The translations under genes were made by a program, and so were the position numbers. The notes beneath the pieces were generated by a model that saw nothing but the letters and a program-made list of their open reading frames with translations, made no database searches and had not been told where the DNA came from. A stretch of 12,033 nt of DNA from JBFEUI01 sp041547565 (GTDB taxonomy: Bacteria > Pseudomonadota > Gammaproteobacteria > Thiohalomonadales > Thiohalomonadaceae). Shown here one piece after another: positions 6,481-12,033 of this stretch (positions within the stretch are counted from its first letter, which is position 1; every line of letters starts with the position of its first letter). Where the stretch lies: the NCBI GenBank assembly GCA_041547565.1, contig JBFEUI010000090.1:1-12033 (forward strand). Reading direction: 5' to 3'.

Positions 6481-6561
6481 GAGCCGATGATAGACACAGA
6501 ATCAAATTAGAAAAAGTGCAAAAATTGTACGCGTTTACATACCCAAGGCAGCCTTTAACGC

Positions 6562-7134
6562 CTAGTGAAGCGTAAGCTCCTCCCGTGGCGGTGCCTTGGT
6601 CGGATTCAACTCTTCGTTGATCAGCAGCACGGCAGTACGGACGAACTCCTCCAGTTCGGTAATGGCCGCCTCATCCTCCTCGTCATCGGACAGGTCGTAA
6701 CTGTCGATGCGCGCGATCTCCAGCAGGTCCTCGATCACCTCGCCGCTGTCACCGGGCAATTTGGCCGGCTCGGCAATCCCCCCCTCGCTCAAGCCGAGGA
6801 TAAAGCCGTCACACCACAGGCCCAGTGCCCTGACCCGCTGGGCCAGCGGCACATCGTCCGCCGGCAGCAACGGCTGGAAGCCGAGGTTGCTGTCGTTGAG
6901 CAGGGCAAGGGTCTCGGCGTGGAGCGCCTCGAGTACGGCCAGCGATTCGGTCACAAGCAGGTCATTGCGATCCGCATCGGGGGCGATAAACGCAAGCCAC
7001 TCCTCCTGCTCCAGTTTACCCCTGGCACAGAACAGCCCGGTCAGGATACCGTGGCACTCCTCCGCCGTGTAATCGGACTGTAGCTGCTCGAGGGCACCTG
7101 CAAGCCTGCCAATGGCATCGCTGTTATCGCTCAT
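6562..7134 (-). CDS. ygfB: UPF0149 family protein YgfB
   Basis: The 190-residue acidic protein matches the length and pattern of YgfB (192 residues in E. coli): an N-terminal helix, the ECHGILTGLFCARG segment, GLWCDGFILGL in the middle, and an acidic stretch DLSDDEEDE near the C-terminus. YgfB is a helical cytosolic protein; in Pseudomonas aeruginosa it has been linked to control of the alp lysis genes and beta-lactam tolerance, but its role here is unknown. I start at the ATG 7132-7134 (MSDNSDAIG); the frame is open 34 codons further upstream, but those codons do not resemble the family. It heads the pepP-ubiH-ubiI group and is divergent from the zapA block. Confidence 0.92.
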   Translation of the reverse strand: MSDNSDAIGRLAGALEQLQSDYTAEECHGILTGLFCARGKLEQEEWLAFIAPDADRNDLLVTESLAVLEALHAETLALLNDSNLGFQPLLPADDVPLAQRVRALGLWCDGFILGLSEGGIAEPAKLPGDSGEVIEDLLEIARIDSYDLSDDEEDEAAITELEEFVRTAVLLINEELNPTKAPPREELTLH

Positions 7135-7330
7135 AATCGCTCTATCTTGTTGATTGCAAAAATGCGATCCTATCCCCTGCGTTGGCTGTTGACCACCGAC
7201 AATGACGGCTTTTGTGCACGGTTGATTTGCCTGCAATAACGGTCAATGCTTGAATGTCTGGAAAATTTGTGTTTTTTTAGGCACATAACCGACATACTTA
7301 AGGTTAGCTAATAGCCAATAAGAGAAAAAA
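7135..7330. promoter_or_regulatory. Divergent control region between ygfB and the zapA block
   Basis: These 196 bp separate two transcription units running in opposite directions and must hold promoters for both. Towards the plus strand there is TTGTGT (7267-7272) with CATACT (7293-7298), though the 20-nt spacing is poor. Near the plus-strand gene is the 8-bp palindrome TTAGCTAA (7304-7311). On the minus strand TTGACC is present without a well-spaced -10. I cannot fix exact promoters. Confidence 0.4.
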
Positions 7331-7546
7331 ATGAGTGTAGACGATTCGGACCTTCTCAACCTGGAGCGGCGTGTAGACGACCTGATTCAGACCGTTGAAC
7401 AGCTTAAACGGGAGAACGGTTCGTTGCGCGAGAGCCAGTCGGCACTGCTTAACGAGCGGGCGCGCCTGATCGAAAAAACCGAAATGGCCCGCAACCGGGT
7501 TGAGGCGATGATCAGTCGACTCAAATCCATGGAAGAGGGGGCTTAA
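7331..7546 (+). CDS. Short ZapB-like coiled-coil protein (TIGR02449-type)
   Basis: A 71-residue protein that is almost entirely coiled coil, with regular hydrophobic spacing from L8 to the C-terminus (LERRVDDLIQTVEQLKRENG, then further heptads). It matches the small ZapB-like family that sits next to zapA in many gammaproteobacteria and pseudomonads. A role in the cell division ring together with ZapA is likely from context; not shown by sequence alone. The ATG has an AAGAGA upstream at suitable spacing. The stop is 2 nt before the zapA start, so the two are translationally coupled. Confidence 0.85.
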   Translation: MSVDDSDLLNLERRVDDLIQTVEQLKRENGSLRESQSALLNERARLIEKTEMARNRVEAMISRLKSMEEGA

Positions 7547-7548
7547 CC

Positions 7549-7854
7549 TTGGCGCAGGAGAAGATCACCATTCTGGACAAGGAATATCTGGTCGCCTGTG
7601 AACCGGACGAACGGCCCGCCCTGCATGAGTCTGCCCGCATGGTCGACAACAAAATGCGCGAAATTCGCGCCAGCGGAAAAACCATCGGTACCGAGAGGGT
7701 CGCTGTCATGGCAGCACTGAATATCGCCCATGAACTGCTCGAGGAGATGAGCGGGGAACAGGCGCACGACCAGTCACTCAAAACCCGCATCAAACTGATG
7801 CAGGACAAGATCGATTCGATCCTCTCCGACGAGGACAGGCAATTAACCCTGTAG
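7549..7854 (+). CDS. zapA: Cell division protein ZapA
   Basis: ZapA binds and cross-links FtsZ filaments at mid-cell. The 101-residue product has the ZapA pattern: a short N-terminal beta region (KITILDKEYLVAC), then helices with TERVAVMAALNIAHELLEE (about 47-65) and a C-terminal coiled coil (about 66-95). The start is TTG at 7549-7551, since no ATG is near and the family N-terminus begins there; a purine-rich GGAAGAGGGGG lies about 9 nt upstream, inside the end of the previous gene. It is followed by 6S RNA and fau, the order known from E. coli. Confidence 0.93.
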   Translation: MAQEKITILDKEYLVACEPDERPALHESARMVDNKMREIRASGKTIGTERVAVMAALNIAHELLEEMSGEQAHDQSLKTRIKLMQDKIDSILSDEDRQLTL

Positions 7855-7896
7855 CACCACCCACCGAAGCCCATGGGGTTTTCGCCAGTGCTACGG

Positions 7897-7902
7897 TACA
7901 AT
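7897..7902 (+). promoter_or_regulatory. -10 box of the 6S RNA gene
   Basis: TACAAT lies 7-8 nt before the predicted 5' end of 6S RNA at about 7910. No good -35 is seen at 16-18 nt spacing (TGGGGT or GGGGTT), so activity may depend on an activator. Confidence 0.55.
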
Positions 7903-7909
7903 AGTTCAC

Positions 7910-8098
7910 AAGGGTCTCCCCTGCGGTGTTCGTGAGGCGCCGGGTATTTTCTTGAGCCTAATCACTACCCCGGGGACATAAAGCGGCTACCGTGTGCATG
8001 TCCGGTAAACGGAAAGCCTGACGTAGCCACCGTTGTCCCCACTTGAACCTGCTGGTTCAAGAACGAAAGCGCTAACGGCACAGGCGGAGGAGACCCGC
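7910..8098 (+). ncRNA. ssrS: 6S RNA
   Basis: 6S RNA binds sigma-70 RNA polymerase holoenzyme by imitating an open promoter and lowers transcription in stationary phase. The region has the closing stem GGGTCTCC (7912-7919) with GGAGACCC (8089-8096), a long interrupted hairpin, and the inner TTGAACC...GGTTCAAG stem (8043-8059) also present in E. coli 6S RNA. The length of about 188 nt fits the family (184 in E. coli). The position between zapA and fau is the conserved one. Ends are set from the closing stem and are accurate to a few bases. Confidence 0.92.
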
Positions 8099-8138
8099 CT
8101 AATTTACACACAGCATACCCGCAGAGTAGAGCCACGCC

Positions 8139-8735
8139 ATGACGGCCCCACAATCCCGTTCAGATATTCGCAGGCTGATGCGAGAACGCCGTCGCAAGCT
8201 TCCTCCCCGGGAACAACAGCGCCGCTCCATGGCCCTCAACCGGCATCTGGCCCGCCTGTCGCTGTTTCTGCGCAGCCGCCACATCGCCTTCTACCTGCCC
8301 AATGACGGCGAGGTCGACCTGCGCCCGCTGATCGCCCAGGCCTGCGCCATGGGCAAAAGGTGCTACCTGCCGGTATTGAGTCCGATCTACCACAACCGCC
8401 TGTGGTTCGCGCCCTATGCACCGGGCGAACACCTGCTGCTGAACCGCTTCGCCATCCCCGAGCCGGCGCACAACTGGTCGGCCATGCGTCCGGTCTGGAC
8501 CCTGGACCTGCTGCTCACCCCGCTGGTCGCCTTTGACGAACAGGGCAATCGCCTGGGCATGGGCGGCGGCTACTACGACCGCACCCTCGCCTATCTCGGA
8601 CGAAGGAAACACTGGAACAAACCGCGTCTGCTCGGCACAGCTTATGAGTTTCAGAAGGTGGAGTCACTACCCTGTGAGCCGTGGGACATCCCGCTGGAAG
8701 GTATCGTGACGGATGAAGGGCGGTACGGGTTGTAG
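8139..8735 (+). CDS. fau: 5-formyltetrahydrofolate cyclo-ligase
   Basis: Converts 5-formyl-THF to 5,10-methenyl-THF using ATP, returning a stored folate form to the one-carbon pool; also called YgfA. The 198-residue product has the basic N-terminus (IRRLMRERRRKL), FYLPNDGEVD (51-60) and the signature NRLGMGGGYYDR (137-148), near-identical to the E. coli motif. The ATG at 8139 is used; a later in-frame ATG (8178) would match the shorter E. coli start but would cut part of the first helix. No strong Shine-Dalgarno is visible (GAGCCACGCC). It follows 6S RNA by about 40 nt and may be cotranscribed with it as in E. coli. The folate product feeds the same pool as GcvT. Confidence 0.95.
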   Translation: MTAPQSRSDIRRLMRERRRKLPPREQQRRSMALNRHLARLSLFLRSRHIAFYLPNDGEVDLRPLIAQACAMGKRCYLPVLSPIYHNRLWFAPYAPGEHLLLNRFAIPEPAHNWSAMRPVWTLDLLLTPLVAFDEQGNRLGMGGGYYDRTLAYLGRRKHWNKPRLLGTAYEFQKVESLPCEPWDIPLEGIVTDEGRYGL

Positions 8736-8739
8736 GGCC

Positions 8740-8787
8740 ATAGGGCGGGCCATGCCCGCCATCAGCGGCGCCCATGGGGCGCCCTAT
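8740..8787. repeat. Palindromic REP/MITE-like element, copy 1
   Basis: Outer ends ATAGGGCG and CGCCCTAT are inverse matches. Inside are two further hairpins, GGCGGGC-CAT-GCCCGCC and a GGCGCC-type stem. It lies 4 nt after the fau stop and shares its first 20 bases from TAGGGCG with copy 3. No T-run follows, so it is not a typical terminator although it may slow polymerase in the convergent fau/ilvA gap. Confidence 0.85.
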
Positions 8788-8790
8788 CTC

Positions 8791-8811
8791 ATTTAACGCT
8801 TCACCTTTTAC
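8791..8811. repeat. Degenerate 7-bp tandem tract (CTTTTAC family) between two palindromic elements
   Basis: Three heptamers, ATTTAAC, GCTTCAC and CTTTTAC, of the same family as 5152-5179. A weaker continuation (ATTTTAC, GTCTAAC) follows copy 2 at 8862-8875. Confidence 0.5.
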
Positions 8812-8857
8812 GGCACGGGCCATGCCCACCGTATTCCGGCGCCCACAGGGCGCCCTA
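8809..8857. repeat. Palindromic REP/MITE-like element, copy 2 (decayed left end)
   Basis: The right half, GGCGCCC-ACA-GGGCGCCCTAT, agrees with copy 1. The left end reads TACGGCACGGGCCATGCCCA in place of the intact arm, so the outer ends no longer pair fully. It is in the same orientation as copy 1, 21 nt further on. Confidence 0.75.
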
Positions 8858-8904
8858 TATCATTTTACGTCTAACGGAATCCCCTATTCACCCAATTTAC
8901 CCAT

Positions 8905-10419
8905 TCACCTCAAAAAGAGTCCATAGATCGGATTTTCCGTCTCCTCCCACCAGCGATAGCCGACCTTCTCCAAAAAGGTGAGAAAGGCCTCGTTGTCTCC
9001 GGTCGGCACCTGGATGCCCGCCAACACCCGGCCGTAGGCGGCACCGTGGTTGCGGTAGTGGAACAGGCTTATATTCCAGTGCTGTCCCAGGTGGTCGAGG
9101 AAGCGCAGCAGGGCGCCGGGGCGCTCCGGGAACTCGAAGCGGATCAGTCGCTCGTTCTCCACCGTGGCCCTGCCACCGACCATGTAACGCACGTGCAGCT
9201 TGGCCATCTCGTTGTCGGTCATATCGACAACCGGGTACTCGTTCTGGCGCAGCCTGTCGATCAGTTCATTCTTCTCCTTATCGCGCCCCTGCGCCATCTG
9301 TATCCCGGCAAATACGTGGGCGTCGTTGCGATCCGAGTAGCGGTAGTTGAACTCGGTGATGGAGCGCTGACCCAGGGTCTCGCAAAACTGGCGGAAACTG
9401 CCGGGACGCTCGGGTATGGTCACGGCCAGCAGGGCCTCGCGACGCTCACCCAGTTCCGAGCGTTCGGCCACGTGGCGCAGGCGATCGAAGTTGATATTGG
9501 CGCCGGAGTCAATAGCGACCAGGTCCTGTCCGCTGCATCCCTCCCGCTCCACGTACTTTTTCATTCCCGCCACAGCCAGGGCACCGGCCGGTTCGGTTAT
9601 TGAGCGGGTGTCCTCGAAGATATCCTTGATCGCCGCACAGATCTCGTCGGTGGTGACCAGCACCACCTCGTCGACATATTTCCGGGCAATACGAAACGGC
9701 TCCTCGCCGACCTGCCGCACCGCCACACCGTCGGCAAAGATACCCACCTGCTCGAGTACCACCCGTTCACCCGCCTCCAGGGCATGGTGCAGACACGGCG
9801 CATCCTCCGGCTCCACACCGATCACGCGCGTCTCGGGGTGCAGGTACTTGATGTAGGAGGCCACGCCGGCAATCAGCCCGCCGCCGCCGACCGGCACAAA
9901 GATGGCATCGATACGACCACTGTGCTGGCGCAGTATCTCCATCGCGATGGTGCCCTGTCCGGCGATAACATCCGGATCGTCATAGGGGTGCACGAAGGTC
10001 AGCCCCCGCTCCTCGGCCAGCTTGCGGGCATGCTGGTAGGCATCGTCGTAGGTGTTACCGTGCAGTTCGGTTTTAGCACCGCGCGCCTCCACCGCCGCGA
10101 CCTTGATGTCGGGCGTGGTCTTGGGCATCACGATGAGCGCCTCGAGCCCCAGGCGACCGGCCGACAGCGCCACCCCCTGTGCGTGGTTGCCCGCCGAGGC
10201 GGCGATCACCCCGCGCGCGCGTTCCTCGGACGACAGCTGCACCATCTTGTTGTAGGCGCCGCGCAGCTTGAAGGAGAAGACCGGCTGCAGGTCCTCCCGT
10301 TTCAGCCAGACGCGGTTGTCGAGACGCTGGGAAAGTCCCGGTGCCCGGTCAAGCGGTGTTTCGATCGCCACGTCATAGACGCGGGCATCGAGGATGCGTT
10401 TTATGTATTCGTTTAGCAT
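8905..10419 (-). CDS. ilvA: Threonine ammonia-lyase, biosynthetic (threonine deaminase)
   Basis: PLP enzyme that deaminates threonine to 2-oxobutanoate, the first committed step to isoleucine. The 504-residue protein has the PLP lysine K51 in SFKLRGAYNK, SAGNHAQG (75-82), the phosphate-binding GGGGLIAG (178-185) and SGANINF (305-311), then two ACT-like regulatory repeats, each marked by PERPG (about 336-340 and about 430-434) with the linking KLHVRYMVGGR. Full length and two ACT-like repeats indicate the isoleucine-feedback-inhibited biosynthetic form, not the short catabolic TdcB. I choose the ATG at 10417-10419; a GTG two codons upstream is possible. No Shine-Dalgarno is seen (TCTTGTGCCA) because a heptamer tract begins 5 nt upstream. 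Divergent from rpiA, convergent with fau. Confidence 0.97.
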   Translation of the reverse strand: MLNEYIKRILDARVYDVAIETPLDRAPGLSQRLDNRVWLKREDLQPVFSFKLRGAYNKMVQLSSEERARGVIAASAGNHAQGVALSAGRLGLEALIVMPKTTPDIKVAAVEARGAKTELHGNTYDDAYQHARKLAEERGLTFVHPYDDPDVIAGQGTIAMEILRQHSGRIDAIFVPVGGGGLIAGVASYIKYLHPETRVIGVEPEDAPCLHHALEAGERVVLEQVGIFADGVAVRQVGEEPFRIARKYVDEVVLVTTDEICAAIKDIFEDTRSITEPAGALAVAGMKKYVEREGCSGQDLVAIDSGANINFDRLRHVAERSELGERREALLAVTIPERPGSFRQFCETLGQRSITEFNYRYSDRNDAHVFAGIQMAQGRDKEKNELIDRLRQNEYPVVDMTDNEMAKLHVRYMVGGRATVENERLIRFEFPERPGALLRFLDHLGQHWNISLFHYRNHGAAYGRVLAGIQVPTGDNEAFLTFLEKVGYRWWEETENPIYGLFLR

Positions 10420-10423
10420 TGGC

Positions 10424-10458
10424 ACAAGATAAAAGATTCAAGATACAAGATACAAGGG
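10424..10458. repeat. 7-bp tandem tract (ACAAGAT family) upstream of ilvA
   Basis: Five heptamers, ACAAGAT, AAAAGAT, TCAAGAT, ACAAGAT and ACAAGGG. It starts 5 nt before the ilvA ATG and so lies in the ilvA leader, where it reads ATCTTGT. It shares words with the tract in the lipA leader. Confidence 0.85.
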
Positions 10459-10620
10459 AATCGATGGAAAATGTGGTTGATATTGGCATGGGCAACGCAC
10501 CCTTTGTGCTTTATCACTGGCATCTTTGCTCTTGTAGCCTGATTTTTAAACAATGGCCCGCTCAGGGCGAGCCTGATAAAATGCAAAACAATAACTCGAA
10601 CCTTTGAGGGAAAACTGACA
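10459..10620. promoter_or_regulatory. Divergent ilvA-rpiA control region
   Basis: Both genes must be driven from these 162 bp and the adjoining tract. Towards rpiA, TTGCTC (10526-10531) and AACAAT (10549-10554) have a 17-nt spacing and are a weak promoter candidate; TAAAAT (10577-10582) is another -10-like sequence without a -35. TCAGG/CCTGA (10563-10567, 10573-10577) is a small inverted repeat near it. GAGGG about 10 nt before the rpiA ATG is the likely ribosome binding site. I cannot place the ilvA promoter. Confidence 0.4.
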
Positions 10621-11505
10621 ATGAACCAGGATGAAATGAAGCAGGCCGTCGCCAGGGCGGCACTGGAATATGTCGTGCCCGACACCATTATCGGCATCGG
10701 CACCGGCTCAACGGCCAACTTCTTTATCGATTACCTGGCGGAAATCAAACACAAGATCAACGGCACCGTCGCCAGCTCCGAGGCAAGTGCCGAGCGGCTG
10801 CGCGGCCACGGTATCGAGGTGCTGGATCTCAATAGCGTGAATGAGATCTCCGTGTATGTCGACGGTGCCGACGAGACCAACAGGCACGGCCACCTGATCA
10901 AGGGCGGCGGCGGTGCACTGACGCGCGAGAAGATTGTCGCGGCTGCCAGCAAAAAATTTGTCTGTATCGTGGATGAGACCAAGGTGGTCGATATCATGGG
11001 TAAATTCCCGCTGCCGGTCGAGGTCATTCCCATGGCGCGCAGCTATGTAGCACGCGAACTGGTCAAGCTCGGTGGCGAGCCGGTTTACCGCGACGGCTTT
11101 GTCACCGACAACGGCAACGTCATTCTCGACGTGCACGGCCTTGAGATCATGGAACCGGCCAAGCTGGAGGCCCAGCTCAACAACATCACCGGTGTCGTCA
11201 CCAACGGGCTGTTTGCCATGCGTCCGGCCGATGTGGTGCTGGTGGGCAGTCCGAGCGGTGTCACCACGCTGGATCTCTGGTTCATAGGGCGGGCCATGCC
11301 CGCCAGAGACAGGCGCCCCACGAGGCGCCCTATGAAAAAACCGGAGGCAACATGGAGCACGGCACGGATACCGACCAGCGCGAATATTTTCGCATCGATG
11401 ACGAGGTCTACCTCAAGTGCAAGGTGGTCCCGGAAGAGATGCTGGCACAACAGCCGCTGGACGGCATCCAGCACGACACGGTCGACGCGGGAAACCTCGG
11501 GTTAA
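10621..11505 (+). CDS. rpiA: Ribose-5-phosphate isomerase A with 3' read-through past a repeat element
   Basis: RpiA interconverts ribose 5-phosphate and ribulose 5-phosphate in the pentose phosphate pathway. Residues 1 to about 217 are a full RpiA: GIGTGSTANFFID (25-37), D81 and D84 in YVDGADE, K94 in LIKGGGGAL, E103 in TREK, and GKFPLPVEVIPMAR; the four catalytic residues fall at the same numbers as in E. coli RpiA (219 residues). The family end GVTTL is at 213-217, codons ending at 11271. Instead of a stop, the frame runs through DLWF into a palindromic element (11281-11336) and then out of frame through the start of the PilZ gene to TAA at 11503-11505, adding about 75 residues rich in R, S and T. 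The core enzyme is intact; the tail is probably not functional. A one-base error near 11280 would restore a TAG at 11285. Confidence 0.93.
   Translation: MNQDEMKQAVARAALEYVVPDTIIGIGTGSTANFFIDYLAEIKHKINGTVASSEASAERLRGHGIEVLDLNSVNEISVYVDGADETNRHGHLIKGGGGALTREKIVAAASKKFVCIVDETKVVDIMGKFPLPVEVIPMARSYVARELVKLGGEPVYRDGFVTDNGNVILDVHGLEIMEPAKLEAQLNNITGVVTNGLFAMRPADVVLVGSPSGVTTLDLWFIGRAMPARDRRPTRRPMKKPEATWSTARIPTSANIFASMTRSTSSARWSRKRCWHNSRWTASSTTRSTRETSG
11281..11336. repeat. Palindromic REP/MITE-like element, copy 3, at the rpiA 3' end
   Basis: The most intact copy: 11-bp perfect inverted ends TTCATAGGGCG (11281-11291) and CGCCCTATGAA (11326-11336), with an internal GGCGGGC-CAT-GCCCGCC hairpin and two GGCGCC blocks. 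In the rpiA frame it has no stop; TAG (11285) and TGA (11333) lie in another frame. It ends 6 nt before the GGAGG of the PilZ gene. Confidence 0.9.
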
Positions 11506-11945
11506 AACTTCAGGCGCTGGCCAGCCAGTCTGGCAACATCCTTGCCGGCATCCGCAAGAGCCAGCCGGAGATCGCCCAGTACCTTGCGCTGCTCGACAAG
11601 CGCATCGAGCTTATCGCCCGCACCGTCGTCGGCGAACAGCTTGGTGAAGCGCTCAAACCCAACACCCGTGTCAATCTCAGTGCCGGAGGCTTGGCATTCC
11701 CTTCCCCCAAGGCATTGCAGAACGGCACGCTGTTGCTGGTCGACCTGATGCTGTTTCCCAGCCACCTGCACATCCAGGCCTACGCCCGGGTCATTCACAG
11801 TGAACAGAAGAGTGAAGAGGGACCGCACCCCTACTGTGTTGGCGTCGACTTTGAGCAGATCTCCGGCATCGCGCGTGAGGCACTGGTCAAACACACGCTC
11901 GAGATCCAGTCGGCCCGTCTGCGCCGGGAGCGTAGAAAAGAATAG
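11352..11945 (+). CDS. PilZ-domain protein (probable cyclic di-GMP receptor)
   Basis: The 197-residue protein has the two cyclic di-GMP-binding motifs of PilZ domains: RxxxR at R10-R14 (REYFR) and NxSxxG at N108-G113 (NLSAGG). The beta-rich part continues to about 170 (LLLVDLMLF, IQAYARVIH, YCVGVDFEQI), and the C-terminal end is basic (RLRRERRKE). About 94 residues separate the two motifs, far more than in a canonical PilZ domain, and residues 45-100 look helical. This recalls the atypical, helix-inserted (tetrameric) PilZ proteins known from Xanthomonas; that match is from memory. GGAGG is 4 nt before the ATG, an excellent ribosome binding site. The rpiA frame overlaps its first 154 bases. 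Followed 1 nt after the stop by a heptamer tract. Confidence 0.85.
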   Translation: MEHGTDTDQREYFRIDDEVYLKCKVVPEEMLAQQPLDGIQHDTVDAGNLGLKLQALASQSGNILAGIRKSQPEIAQYLALLDKRIELIARTVVGEQLGEALKPNTRVNLSAGGLAFPSPKALQNGTLLLVDLMLFPSHLHIQAYARVIHSEQKSEEGPHPYCVGVDFEQISGIAREALVKHTLEIQSARLRRERRKE

Positions 11946-11946
11946 C

Positions 11947-12033
11947 AGCGTGAAGCGTGAAGCGTGAAGCGTGAAGCGTGAAGCGTGAAGCGTGAAGCGT
12001 GAAGCGTGAAGCGTGAAGCGTGAAGCGTGAAGC
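11947..12033. repeat. Perfect 7-bp tandem repeat, at least 12 copies of AGCGTGA, after the PilZ gene
   Basis: Twelve exact copies and the first three bases of a thirteenth reach the right window edge; there is no variation. The tract begins one base after the PilZ stop codon. Its word GTGAAGC is a two-base variant of GTGAGTC at 5045-5114. Confidence 0.98.

Noticed and set aside
6481..6561. Separate pepP promoter with TACAAT on the minus strand
   Set aside because: No -35 hexamer is found at 16-18 nt spacing, so I kept it only as a remark under pepP.
7135..7236. 34-codon N-terminal extension of YgfB
   Set aside because: From the ATG at 7132-7134 the protein has the usual YgfB length; the upstream residues do not resemble the family and probably cover the divergent promoter region.
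8740..8857. Bidirectional intrinsic terminator for fau and ilvA
   Set aside because: The hairpins are strong but neither strand has a U-run after them; the similarity to copy 3 inside rpiA fits a dispersed repeat better.
11272..11505. C-terminal extra domain of RpiA
   Set aside because: The added residues come from a palindromic repeat and from the PilZ gene read in the wrong frame, with no domain-like pattern.
11947..12033. CRISPR-like array
   Set aside because: Units are 7 bp and contiguous with no spacers; neither this nor the 5045-5114 tract has CRISPR geometry, and no cas genes are present.

Overview
The window looks like a stretch of a gammaproteobacterial chromosome with fairly high GC. 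The order gcvT, ubiI, ubiH, pepP, ygfB, then zapA, 6S RNA and fau on the other strand is the conserved arrangement known from Escherichia coli, with ilvA and rpiA placed next to it. Species cannot be read from the sequence; ubiquinone genes and the ygfB/zapA/6S block argue for Gammaproteobacteria. I see no phage, plasmid, CRISPR or toxin-antitoxin genes. The coding content is mostly housekeeping; the unusual part is what lies between the genes.

Region 1-2460, minus strand: a promoter and a tandem glycine riboswitch with an intrinsic terminator precede lipA (lipoyl synthase) and gcvT (aminomethyltransferase, cut by the left window edge). Both serve the glycine cleavage system, so glycine sensing, lipoate assembly and the T protein appear to form one unit. 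Region 2461-7134, minus strand: ubiI and ubiH (ubiquinone ring hydroxylases), pepP (proline aminopeptidase) and ygfB (UPF0149). Region 7135-8735, plus strand, divergent from the previous block: a small ZapB-like coiled-coil gene, zapA, 6S RNA and fau (5-formyltetrahydrofolate cyclo-ligase, which links to the folate pool used by GcvT). Region 8736-10419: fau and minus-strand ilvA (threonine deaminase) converge on two palindromic repeats. Region 10420-12033: rpiA and a PilZ-domain gene, plus strand, divergent from ilvA.

Two repeat systems run through the non-coding DNA. The first is a set of tandem tracts with a strict 7-bp period at nine places, falling into three word families (GTGANNC-like, AMAAGAT-like, CTAGNNN-like). 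They tend to begin or end within a few bases of a start or stop codon, replace recognisable ribosome binding sites upstream of ubiI, ubiH and ilvA, and include perfect runs of 9 copies (before ubiH) and at least 12 copies (after the PilZ gene, running off the window). The second is a palindromic REP/MITE-like element of about 50 bp in three copies. The third copy sits exactly at the 3' end of rpiA, has removed the expected stop codon, and makes the rpiA frame run about 75 codons further into the PilZ gene. These two systems, together with the glycine riboswitch controlling a lipA gene, are the points most worth checking.
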